From Onthophagus taurus (lineage: Eukaryota > Arthropoda > Insecta > Coleoptera > Scarabaeidae), in NCBI RefSeq assembly GCF_036711975.1, contig NC_091967.1, positions 19,778,001-19,842,000 of the forward strand: a stretch of DNA of 64,000 bases, read 5' to 3'. The notes below the pieces were generated by a model that worked only from the letters and a program-made list of their open reading frames with translations, had not been told where the DNA came from and made no database searches. This document shows, one piece after another, positions 13,601-22,100 of the stretch. Position 1 is the stretch's first letter; each line of letters opens with the position of its first letter. Made by a program: the position numbers and the translations under genes.

Positions 13601-15441
13601 AAAAATACTTACCTTGCCGTGCTGTTTTATATGCTCCTGTCTGGAGTATACTCACAATAATAAAGATTTGATGCTAAAAAACGCAAATAATCACGAACAC
13701 AACACCTGATACAAAGAAAATATTGTGACTCCATATCACCGAGTGGTCAAATCACAAAACACATACGATTATATAGCCGTCAAATTATATAACGCACTAC
13801 CATGGGAGACAAGAAGCATGGACGTAAAACAGTTTAAAATCTCTGTCAAGAATTTCCTCATGGAGAATGAATACTATACTGTGCAAGAATATTTTGAATG
13901 GATGAGCGAGAGATGAATCATCGGAAATTGTTATATTTTTATTATTTGTAATTTGCATTTCCTTTATGTGAACATTATTAATTATTTTCCTTTCTTTTGA
14001 CGTCAATACTGCACCATAAAACTTTGTTTAAATAAAGTTATTATTATTATCGTTTGACACTAATCCAGTACTAGACTGGATCGTATCGTTCACATTCTTT
14101 CTGTCCACTTAGTAATCCAGCGAGTCAATCCAATCCAGTGCTGGACTAGATGATATCGTTTACATTATTCCAGTCATTCAAAAGCTTGCAAACTGAAACA
14201 TTTGGTTTTCTCCACTTCAACTTGTTGCGCTTTCTGTAACATAACCATCTGTAATGGTAAATTTGATTAACACAAAAAACATTAAAATGACCACGTTTCC
14301 AAAAACATTGACTGTTTATTGATGAAAAATTAAATTCAAAATACTTTATGAATAAAGTTTTTATTTTCTAATCAAAATTTTCTTAGATTTCTTAAACGTT
14401 TAATTTTTTTTCTGTTTTTCAGTATGACATTTATGTGGACATGGACTATAATAAATTGGGCATCATTCAAAGAATCCTGCATTTACATAGTGCGTCGTGT
14501 ACGGTTATTTATGTGGATCTATGAAAAATTCAATAAACCGAAAGAAAAAGAAGAGAAAAAGCCGTTCGTACGAGCTGGACTTCAGTACAACATCAATATG
14601 CCCCAAACCGGCGAGGAAGCAATGAAACGCCTTTTAGCGTGTAAGGGTAAAGATCCTTATAGTATTTTAGGCGTAACTCCGGCATGTACGGATGACGATA
14701 TCAAACGTTACTATAAAAAGCAGGCTGTGTTGGTACATCCGGATAAAAACAAACAACCAGGAGCTGAAGAAGCTTTTAAAATATTAGTACATGCATTCGA
14801 TATGATTAATGAACCAGAAAGGAGAGCAGCCTACGATAGGGGTAAAACATATTTTTGTTATCATGATATAATTATTTTTTTTAATTTAATTTTCTTTGTT
14901 AGGTGTTGCTGAATCAGCTCAAGTAGAACAAGCATGGACAGAGTTGACAGAACTTTTAGCACAGTTTCAACAAAAAGTCGAAGCGGCAGCAAAAACGATA
15001 CGTTGTAGTTACTGTGGTTCAGGGCATAAAAGAACAAAAATAGAAAGACCAACATACGCCGCACGAAATTGCAACATGTGTAAGATATTCCACGCAGCTC
15101 GCGAAGGCGATATATGGGCGGAAGCAACTTGTTTCGGGTTGTTATGGAATTATTACGCGTGCATGGACGGAGGAGTGTATGATATAACGGATTGGGCGAG
15201 TTGCCAAAAAAACAGTTTGAAGCAACTAAAACCCGATTCGCATAACGTCCAATATAGAATTGCACTTGGAAAATCACAACCAGGCTCTTCTTGTAAACGA
15301 CATTCACCAACCGGGCGACATTCAACAGCCGGCGCTGAAGATCCGAATAATTTGGAGAATCTTTTGAATAAGTTTTACGGGCAGAATGTTGATGGAGGTG
15401 CGAATGGTCGACGCAGAAACAATAGGAAGAAGTTTAAGTGA
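407..15441 (+). CDS. DNAJC14: DNAJC14-like ER-membrane J-domain protein (4 exons)
   Basis: Exons 407-1697, 1759-1885, 14423-14841 and 14903-15441 join in consistent phase (1, 2, 1) to a 791-aa protein. Exon 1 encodes a disordered N/K-rich N-terminus. Exon 2 and the start of exon 3 give W-rich hydrophobic stretches (for example LWLFHLVADICSL) that fit the family's membrane segments. Exon 3 carries the J domain (about residues 550-613) with an intact HPD at about 578-580 inside VLVHPDKNK. Exon 4 has the family's cysteine module (RCSYCG ... NCNMC) and ends in a basic tail. Known for the family: DNAJC14 is an ER-membrane HSP70 co-chaperone that helps export of certain GPCRs, and its C-terminal region is known as Jiv. 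Intron 2 is 12.5 kb and full of transposons, while introns 1 and 3 are about 60 nt. The start is the first ATG of a long open frame. The link between exons 1-2 and 3-4 rests on splice phase plus the expected order of parts. Confidence 0.88.
1759..1885 (+). CDS. DNAJC14: DNAJC14-like exon 2: first membrane segment
   Basis: Bounded by a pyrimidine-rich acceptor (tttttatttttag) and a strong donor (G|GTAAGT). It translates to a W/F/L-rich stretch including NWWKFCVSFILWLFHLV, as expected for the membrane region before the J domain in this family. It is too short to be noticed as an open frame alone. Confidence 0.75.
1993..2370. mobile_element. Hairpin MITE with about 75-bp inverted repeats
   Basis: Sequence around 2000-2070 (containing ttgtactggttttattatta) recurs inverted at 2300-2370 (taataataaaaccagtacaa). 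The arms are about 75 bp around a short AT-rich centre with no coding potential. It lies in DNAJC14-like intron 2, about 100 bp after exon 2. Confidence 0.75.
2371..3137. other. Intron sequence, no gene seen
   Basis: Short open frames only. A weak inverted pair around 2463 (tttttgtaattcgc) and 2823 (gcgaattacaaaaa) may mark the ends of one more small non-autonomous element, but the arms are too short and diverged to call. Confidence 0.3.
3138..4330. mobile_element. Foldback (long-inverted-repeat) element, right end lost
   Basis: The left arm at about 3270-3545 (cttcgttattttaaatggaa, then the ttcattcaaaaaa region, then gtatcttatacagg) is repeated inverted at about 4010-4325, with a 460-bp loop. 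The left end begins tacaggatctctcacg, close to the ends of the element at 19975-22404, so both belong to one foldback family. No transposase frame lies inside. The right terminal sequence is missing where the mariner-like remnant begins. Confidence 0.7.
4325..5193 (-). pseudogene. Degenerate Tc1/mariner (IS630-type) transposase remnant
   Basis: Three overlapping minus-strand frames together resemble one transposase. The N-terminal HTH part includes ISQSAISRIDNKFRELGHV. A middle part has FSDEATF, around the second catalytic Asp. The C-terminal part has NRWIGRRGHVEWQARSPDLT and DYFRWGYLKAEV, typical of insect mariner-like proteins. Frameshifts separate the pieces, so it is not functional. It lies in DNAJC14-like intron 2. 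Confidence 0.75.
5340..5483 (-). pseudogene. Short acidic open frame of unknown origin
   Basis: A 47-codon minus-strand frame rich in Glu and Asp (SDEEEIVDENFQIAGL and onward) ends at a stop at 5340-5342. Its composition looks coding-like in an otherwise non-coding AT-rich intron and resembles the acidic N-termini of some transposases. No family could be recognised. Confidence 0.2.
5500..8239. other. AT-rich intron sequence, no gene seen
   Basis: About 2.7 kb of strongly AT-rich DNA inside DNAJC14-like intron 2. No open frame of note, no tandem repeat and no long inverted repeat were seen. Confidence 0.5.
8240..14052 (+). mobile_element. Jockey/CR1-like LINE, 5' truncated, internally expanded
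   Basis: The region opens with the linker before the reverse transcriptase (8390-8865, KSHLKEIYKTLKAEYAKKLN), passes through an expanded tandem array, then continues into RT motifs: SNYRPIFILPTLSKIFE, DLSKAFDSVEHSIL (12891 on) and LYADDTSF (about 13146). A C-terminal part follows (13367-13916, and YNALPWETRS). The 3' end is AATAAAG followed by TTATTATTATTA at 14031-14050, a usual LINE tail. Stops and frameshifts show it is dead. The target-primed end faces DNAJC14-like exon 3. Confidence 0.85.
8778..12735 (+). repeat. Eight-copy tandem array of a 500-bp LINE segment
   Basis: Copies begin with (gt)cgatccgataataaaat near 8778, 9258, 9758, 10258, 10758, 11258, 11758 and 12258. The period is 500 bp, so the same open frame recurs at 9847, 10347, 10847, 11347, 11847 and 12347. 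Copy 1 lacks about 22 bp (tacccagagttgaatgttga is absent). Copy 8 lacks about 25 bp and runs on into the normal LINE RT. Internal junctions read gaaatagtatataa|gtcgatcc. Each unit encodes part of the RT fingers, interrupted by the same stop, so the array is not protein-coding. The 98-aa antisense frames in each copy are by-products. Confidence 0.95.
14053..14422. other. End of DNAJC14-like intron 2
   Basis: Contains a short diverged direct repeat (ccagtactagactggat near 14065 and ccagtgctggactagat near 14136), each followed by atcgtt(c/t)acatt. It may be host sequence or a relic of an older insertion. The run tttttttctgtttttcag is the acceptor of exon 3. Confidence 0.4.
14423..14841 (+). CDS. 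DNAJC14: DNAJC14-like exon 3: second membrane segment and J domain
   Basis: The acceptor ends at 14422 and the donor GGG|GTAAAA follows 14841. It encodes MTFMWTWTIINWASF, then a KEKEEKK linker, then the J domain with HPD. The acceptor gives one T that completes the AG left by exon 2 (Ser). The ATG at 14424 is therefore probably internal rather than the start. Confidence 0.85.
14903..15441 (+). CDS. DNAJC14: DNAJC14-like exon 4: cysteine module and basic C-terminus
   Basis: Joins exon 3 by completing a Gly codon across a 61-nt intron. It encodes VAESAQVEQAWTELTELL, the zinc-ligand-like RCSYCGSGHKR and NCNMCKIFHA motifs, and GDIWAEATCFG, all conserved in this family. It ends with an RRNNRKKFK tail before TGA. 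Confidence 0.88.
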
Positions 15442-15494
15442 TTCTGATTTGTGACTGTACGTTTTTATTTTAATTAATAAGTGTAATAATGCTA

Positions 15495-15500
15495 AATAAA
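15495..15500 (+). terminator. Poly(A) signal AATAAA, DNAJC14-like gene
   Basis: AATAAA lies 54 nt after the stop, followed by T-rich sequence. This is the expected place for 3' end formation. Confidence 0.6.
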
Positions 15501-15555
15501 AAAGTAAAAGCTTCATATTTTATTTGTTTTATTATTAAAAATTTAATTATATTTA

Positions 15556-17049
15556 CAGTAAAACCTTAATATAATGGATTTTTAAATCATACTATTAATA
15601 TTATCTATTTAATACATCAGTATACAGTGTGTTAATTAATTATCGTACCCGACGTCATCATAGCAAGTATGCAACCAATATCACAGTATTGGTATTGCAA
15701 TATGCAAATTGCGTATTGTGTTGCATACTTGCAACAATATGTTTAAATTTTCAGAAATTTGTTGGGTCATTAACATATCATTTTCTATTTCTCTCAGATT
15801 CCGGAGTTCTAGCATAACGCCGTCGTCCAGAATTAATTTTGGTTGGTTTTAATTTACCTGTTTCTCTTAATCTTCTATCGATATTATCAAACATTTGCCG
15901 ATTTGATATTCTTCGTGCAGCAAACATTTCCCTGTACCGCCTAACTGCATCACGTGAAACGAAATTCACAACCCCATAACATAGATGCAATCTGTCATCT
16001 CTTGAAAGGCGTATTCGTAATTTATACTGTTATCGAAAATAGCGAAATAGCAGAAGTAATTGCACAACAACCGTAAAAGTGACAAAAAGAAGTCTATAAG
16101 CTAGCTTATTTAACTCACTTGCACACTTATATTGACATTAATGACAGCGTATGTTTAATTTTATTTTGAATAGCACAAGCCTATGAGAAACTAAAATGAA
16201 TTGGATTAACAAATTTTCTACAAACGTGTTTTTCTTTAAAACTGTTGCTTTAATCAAAGTTTTGTAAGAGACTCATTGATAGATAATTGATCCATTTACA
16301 CGAAAATAGTGCCTGTTTGACAAAATTAGTAGTGGCGTAGAAAATATTTTTAAAAAAGGGGTTTTATTGCAGATGTTGTTTAATTTTAGAGGACCTTTAG
16401 AGGACTGGGACCACCAGTTAAGTGATGGTCTATGTTAACAGTACTTTGTATATGATAAATATATCATATGAAGTAATCATAATCATCTTTATTCATTCAC
16501 ATACAATACCAAAAATGGTTTGGAACGTCAACAAAAATAATAATTACAAAAGTTTTAGTATTAGGAATTTCTCTAATGTTAACAAGTCACTTTTCCTTTA
16601 AAAAAGACGTAGAAAGCTTTTTCTATTAGATAGTCTTTGAGTTTTTTCTTTAGTATTTTTGATGTTAACTGTTTTAAATTATAGTCTAAATTGTTATAGA
16701 TGTTAACACATGCTGTCAAAACAGCTTAATTTTTTATGTATGACCTACTCTAGAAGTCTGTCAGCAGTTTTTTGAATCAGCTTGTATACTGAGGCAAAAT
16801 TGTTGTATATTTTTCATTAAACTACAATAACAACTAACCTAAACCTGGAAATATTCAAGTTTAGCCATCTTAAAAGACGCACTGCAAAACCAGAATGTTT
16901 CTGATTCAAATGTTAATTCTTGTTTTAGTTGTTATTTAGTGTTAGATTGAAAGTTTTGGGTTTAGTTGTGCATCTTCAGTCTAAATTAAAATTTTTTCAT
17001 ATAACAGACTTTTGTCTATAATGGACTAAGTTATATCAAGGTTTTACTG
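15556..17049. mobile_element. Pogo/Tigger-like non-autonomous element with TA duplication
   Basis: The ends are cagtaaaaccttaatataa at 15556 and, inverted, cagtaaaaccttgatataa ending at 17049 (one mismatch in 19), each flanked by TA. No pogo transposase lies between the ends. Instead there is a second element starting at about 15625 and a stretch at 16490-16720 that looks like a reversed LINE 3' end. It sits between the 3' ends of the DNAJC14-like gene and POLE4. Confidence 0.8.
15625..16100 (-). mobile_element. Nested element with DUF4817-type HTH remnant
   Basis: Begins TA|cagtgtgttaattaatta, the same terminal sequence as the MITE at 58102-58612. The minus-strand frame 15990-15778 encodes a 70-aa piece (RYREMFAARRISNRQMF, RRLRETGKLKP) matching the N-terminal HTH of arthropod mariner-like transposases (DUF4817). 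The catalytic part is absent. The right end could not be placed exactly. Confidence 0.6.
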
Positions 17050-17077
17050 TAGTTTTATTAAGGTTGTGTATGTACAT

Positions 17078-17083
17078 TTTATT
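17078..17083 (-). terminator. Poly(A) signal AATAAA, POLE4
   Basis: On the minus strand AATAAA lies about 37 nt after the POLE4 stop codon. Confidence 0.55.
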
Positions 17084-17119
17084 ATTACTTTTCTACAATT
17101 TAACTGAAACAAAAATTAA

Positions 17120-17550
17120 TTATAAATGAGCCATTGTACCATCTAAAAAACATAAATTAGGTTCATCATTAACAGCAGCATCAAAATCTTTTTTCATAAT
17201 AGTTTTTCGTTTGCTATCCATATGTTTATGAACGCTTTTAGTTAAATATTGAATAAATAACTCCTAAAAACAGAAAGATAATGACTTGACAGATATGATT
17301 ATAACAAAACTCAAACTGTAGCTTTTGTGACTAAAAAAGCAGCCTCTTTATTAACAACTTGAACATCGGGATCGATTTTCATAATCCTTTTTACTTTCCA
17401 CAAAGGTAACCTTAATAATTTTCGTTCTTGATTTGCGTGAGATTCCTTATTTTTCGAAGATTTTTGCGTTTCCTCGGTAAATTCATTTTCTAATGGAACG
17501 TTTTCTTCTAAAACTCTTATTTCTTCGTTATTTTCTTCGAATTCTTCCAT
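17120..17550 (-). CDS. POLE4: DNA polymerase epsilon subunit 4 (histone-fold)
   Basis: Two minus-strand exons, 17550-17317 and 17263-17120, join in phase 0 across a 53-nt intron (ACA|GTTTGA ... TTTTTAG|GAG) to a 125-aa protein. The first 40 residues are acidic. The histone fold follows: LPLWKVKRIMKIDPDV, then KEAAFLVTKATELFIQYLTK, KRKTIMKKDFDAAV and NLCFLDGTM. The LP..KVK..MK.DPDV opening and the F.LDGT end are typical of POLE4, whose human form is about 117 aa. Known role: POLE4 pairs with POLE3 in the leading-strand polymerase epsilon and acts as an H3-H4 chaperone at the fork. It is divergent from ARIP4, with about 1 kb between start codons. The second exon is too short to stand out alone. 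Other CBF/NF-Y-like histone-fold proteins are less likely. Confidence 0.92.
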
Positions 17551-18556
17551 TTCGCTTATTATTTACCGCCTTAACCTAAAAGAAAACATAACCTATAATT
17601 TATTTGGTGAAAAATAAATTTTTAGGTTGGTAACTAAACCCGCGAAATTTAAAATTTTGCTTTATCAAAAAAGAAAACGCAATAATGAATAGTTTTTAAT
17701 GACTTAAAAAGTGATAAGATTAATAAAAGAGTTAATTAAAACGTGGTGTAATATTTCGAGGTAATAAAGTAGTAATAAACAAATCCTGGGGTAATTAACC
17801 CATTAAAATTAACGATCAATAAGACACGCATGCTTTGATGAGAATTTCTTTAATTTTCTGGCCAAATTCAAATTTGCATTTAAAATTGTGTGAATAAGTG
17901 ATAAATGATAAAAGTGAAAAAAGATAAGGACAATACGCTTTTGTGTAATGTAACGTTTGAACGGGAGTATGAGTAGGTCCCCTTATAGATATGTTATTCT
18001 ATCTAGTTGTGTTAAATTTTCTTGCGGCGAGGACCGAACGCGATGTCAGCGCCTCTACTGTCGAAAATGATTGGTAAACGAATATAATTCCCTCATTGAC
18101 CGAACACAATGCCGTACTTCGTGAGTCCCAAATAATCAACACAACATCAATCCCTTCAAGTCAAAAAAAAACTTCACCGTGTGTGTTTACGCGTGCTTTA
18201 ATCATTTCCGTCTAATACACATTTCAAGAAAGAATATCCGCGAGTGAAATTTCGTTTGTGTTCGGTTTAGTTTGACAACACAAAGTGGCGTTTCTAGAAG
18301 ATCAACTTCGTTTGTGTTTTGTTTCCGTACGTTTCGCAACTGTTCTAACCTAACAAATTCCGATGGTTTTAAAACTTTTAGGTACTTCGTTTTGAAAAAA
18401 ATTCACCCAAACCGATTCTAATGTAAATAAACTGTATGTAATCATTCTCGGTATTGTTTACATAGCCGGTTCGGGTAGCGGCAAATTTAAAAATAATGTA
18501 ACTTTAACGTGAATAAACGTTGTGCCGTCTCGACTTTTTTTGTTGTCTCTTGGAGA
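17551..18556. promoter_or_regulatory. Divergent intergenic region POLE4 / ARIP4
   Basis: About 1 kb between the POLE4 start (minus) and the ARIP4 start (plus). It has no transposon signature and is less AT-rich around 18000-18340, as expected for a shared promoter region. No clear TATA box or initiator pair was found. The frame opening at 18509 puts an extra ATG upstream of the preferred ARIP4 start. Confidence 0.5.
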
Positions 18557-19157
18557 ATGGATCCTGTGTTTCAACGGCTCGGAGATGTTACAATTCAACG
18601 TTTGGATAAAACGAAAGACTCCAAGGTGGGACTCCAAAGTGGTGGTGATCTTGTGGATGACGAAAGTAAAGATGAAATCCATTCGGATATAAACCTCGAG
18701 GACAGTCAAGGAATAAAAAGAAACTTTGATAACCTAGCAGGCCCTTCCAACAAACGTACCAAATTTGAATTTAAGAAAACCGGAGATGAATCTAGTAATC
18801 TTAGCTACAGCGATCCAGAATTGAGTGATTACGATTCCGAGAGCGAAATTGAATCAGATGAGGATATTGGAATTAAATCTCATATTAGAGAACCTGCCGA
18901 GATTAGTTCAGAATTGGAAACAAGCACTGATTTCTTAGATAAGTTGGTCGACGAACCCTATCCCAATGAGGAAAGTGAAGAGATTAAAAATCCAAGCGAA
19001 ATTAAATGTGAAGTTGATGACTACGAGTATGATATTAAGGAGAAATTAAAAGAAATGGGGGAGATTAGTTTTGAAACTGTTAAAAAAGGCGACAAACCTA
19101 AGAAAAGTGAGGAAACATCTGTTAATGAAGTTAGTGTTACACCTGCTAAAAAAAGTG
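18557..19157 (+). CDS. Arip4: ARIP4 exon 1: acidic N-terminus
   Basis: 200 codons rich in Ser, Asp and Glu (LSYSDPELSDYDSESEIESD). The donor GTG|GTGAGT at 19157/19158 leaves one G, which completes Val with the TT that opens exon 2 at 31697. The frame then leads directly into the known ARIP4 stretch NLRRNIREVMDETKL. The 12.5-kb intron holds the composite transposon. Confidence 0.8.
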
Positions 19158-22100
19158 GTGAGTTAATTCACTTTTATTTAAAAGTACAATTCCATGACAA
19201 GCGCCACTTTGGTATAATCAAAAAATTATTTACAATTATGAGGATTCATCAAAAATGAAACTCAAGAGACACTAATAAGTGTCATAAAAGAATGAGCTTT
19301 ACATTTCATACTTTTTTATGTTAATATTCCACGCTGCTAAAAGGTTCTTATAAAAAATTCAAAAAGATTGTGAATTTCATCACCTTAGAAGGCGCTATTG
19401 AAGCTTAAGGTATGCTTGGAAATAAGGTGATAACCAGTAGTAAATACATACAAATTTTCAAATTGTATGGTTTACTTATAGCTGAAATATAAAATAAAAT
19501 GTAAATTTTTGGCTCAACTTTGATCATTCATAACTCAAAAACAAAAGAGTTGCGACTCTATGTTTATGTGTGTTATTTTGGCAAGTACTATAGTTCGTTT
19601 TTTTTCTATAATACTTGTCAATGTAAATTTTTTAGGGTTTCTGTTGGTATTATCTAGGATCCTTATAAAATTTATGTTATTTTCCTGATTTTTAGTAACA
19701 TTTTCAGTAACTGAATAATTGAGGTTAAAATACTAATAAATTTTTAGATAAATACGATTTTAACGAAGTACATATTTATTGTAAAAACGTGCTAAAAAGT
19801 AATTAAATAGAACAAAACACCTTTTCTAGGACATATCTATTTCAAAACATGATAAAACAAAACTCCCTGTTAATTTTGCCAACTTTACAACAATTTGACA
19901 GGTATTATAGAAAAAAAATGAAGTTTACGTCCTAGTAAAGTTTCCCAATTAAAATCTGAACCACCCTGTAAAGGGTTTGTCACGACGAGCTGAGTCTACA
20001 GTGTGTCCCCGGATTGTGTCCCCGTAAGGTATAATTGACGATACATTTTTGAATTCAAATTCCATCTTTTGCAATTAAAGTCTGGATGTCATAAAACGAA
20101 ATATAACCAAGTTTTACGTCAAATATCCTCAGAGTACCAAAGTTAACGCAAGAAGTTTGTTAACCGTTGCAGGTAAAGTGGTCTTTCTGAGCAATGTACA
20201 ACAAAAGTTGATTAAGATAAAATGTTTGTTATGTTAAATCATAGCGATATGCCGAATTTTATTAATTTAGCATATAAAAGAAAAAATGAGCTGTCTTGAA
20301 AACTTTTTTCTAATATTCCGTTTTACAAAAAAACAAAAGATCTGAGTTTTACGTCACAACATAAAATATTTATAGCGCAGTGCTATGGATTGGGGAACAT
20401 TAGTTACAATGCAGTCTTAAGGCAATTTGAGGAAAAATTTGGATTTTTAGTAGATAAAAAAACAATAAAGAGAGTTGTTAAAAAAATTTCGGAAACGGGT
20501 AATGTGGAAAATAAAAGGAAGGAAAAAAAGTTTTTAGATGAACATAATGCTGGGTCGATTGTTGCAGTAACGAACGCAATGGATTACGGTAAGGTGTCGT
20601 ATTATAAACCAAAATTTAACCACACTATGGATTTAGGTGATGAAGCAAAACGTTTAGATTATTGTTTGTGGCTTGGGTACAAAATTTTGAGACATAACTT
20701 TTTTAAAAAACATAATATTTTCGGACGAAGCATCGTTCACCACTAATGGAGTGGTTACATCACAAAATTGTCGATTCTGGTCAAAGACTAATCCACATTA
20801 TCGCATAGCTTGTAAACGCCAGTATTCCCAGAAGGATACAACAAGGATAAAAGGTAATTTGAATCAACACCGATATTTGGAAATACTAGAAAATTGTTTA
20901 TTTAATTATTTTCACGGCGTGGATTTAGAAAAACGCAATAAATTATATTTTTAACAAGATGGTTGCGGCCCACATTCGACCATTTTAATTAGAAATTTGT
21001 TAAATACGTTATTTGGAAAAAAAATGGCTTGGTAGATATGGCCCGCAACCATGGCCGCCAAGAAGTCCGGATTTATCTATTATGGATTTTTATTTTTGGG
21101 GTTATGTAAAACAAAAAGTGTACACTGAAAATTTTAATAACAGTTTAGACCGTTTAAAACAAAAAATTGAAACCGTTATTAGAGACATTCCTTTGGACCA
21201 TATTAGAAAAAGTTATAAACAATGTCGGAAAAGGGCTGAATTATGTGTTAGTGTTGGTGGTGGTATCATTGAATAAGCTTTTATGTTAATTTAGTTTAGA
21301 TCGAAAATGTTTTGTTAATCTTATGATTTAAAAATCTGCAGTTTGCTTTTATATCCTAAATTAATAAAATTCGGTATATCGCTATAACTTAACATAACAA
21401 ACATTTTATCTTAATCAACTTTTGTTGTACATTGCTCAGACAGACCACTTTACCTGCAACGGTTAACAAACTTCTTGCGTTAACTTTGGTACTTTGAGGA
21501 CATTTGACGTAAAACTTGGTTACATTTCGTTTTATGACATCCAGACTTTAATTGCAAAAGATGGAATTAAAATTCAAAAATTTATCGTCAATTATACCTT
21601 ACGGGGACACAATCCGGGGACACACTGTATATGTATGTGGTAAACTACGGGCACTATTTTTCAGAAAATTTGCATATAGCGTTTATTCGAGGTGCTCGTT
21701 TTAGCTAAAATATTTTCAGTTTTCTCCAACTTCCGGTTATACCGGAAATGGACCCCAACTTCGTTATTTTAAATGGAATGTACCAATATTTATTGAATTT
21801 TCGAGATCCCCGCTAAATTTTAATATAATTTGATATAAATCATCATATGTCTAGAGTACAATATTTTTGAATTATTTCTGCTTTTTCGAAAATTTTGGCA
21901 GATGCAACTCTTCACAATAAAAATAATTTTTCAAAATAACATTCGAGTACGGCAAGTAAATGTTCTCAGGGTGTTCACAGAGAGGACCCATAGCTTACAA
22001 CAGCCTTGAAAAGTTTTTTAAAAAAGTATACAGGCTGGTCAGAAATTTGCGCCGAATTTCCCTATCTCAAAAAGTCTAAAACCTCATTTTTTTAAATGGC

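Noticed and set aside
18509..18556. Upstream ATG (MNKRCAVSTFF...) as the ARIP4 start
   Set aside because: The 16 extra residues do not match the acidic style of the N-terminus, and MDPVFQRLGD at 18557 is a more natural start. It cannot be fully excluded.
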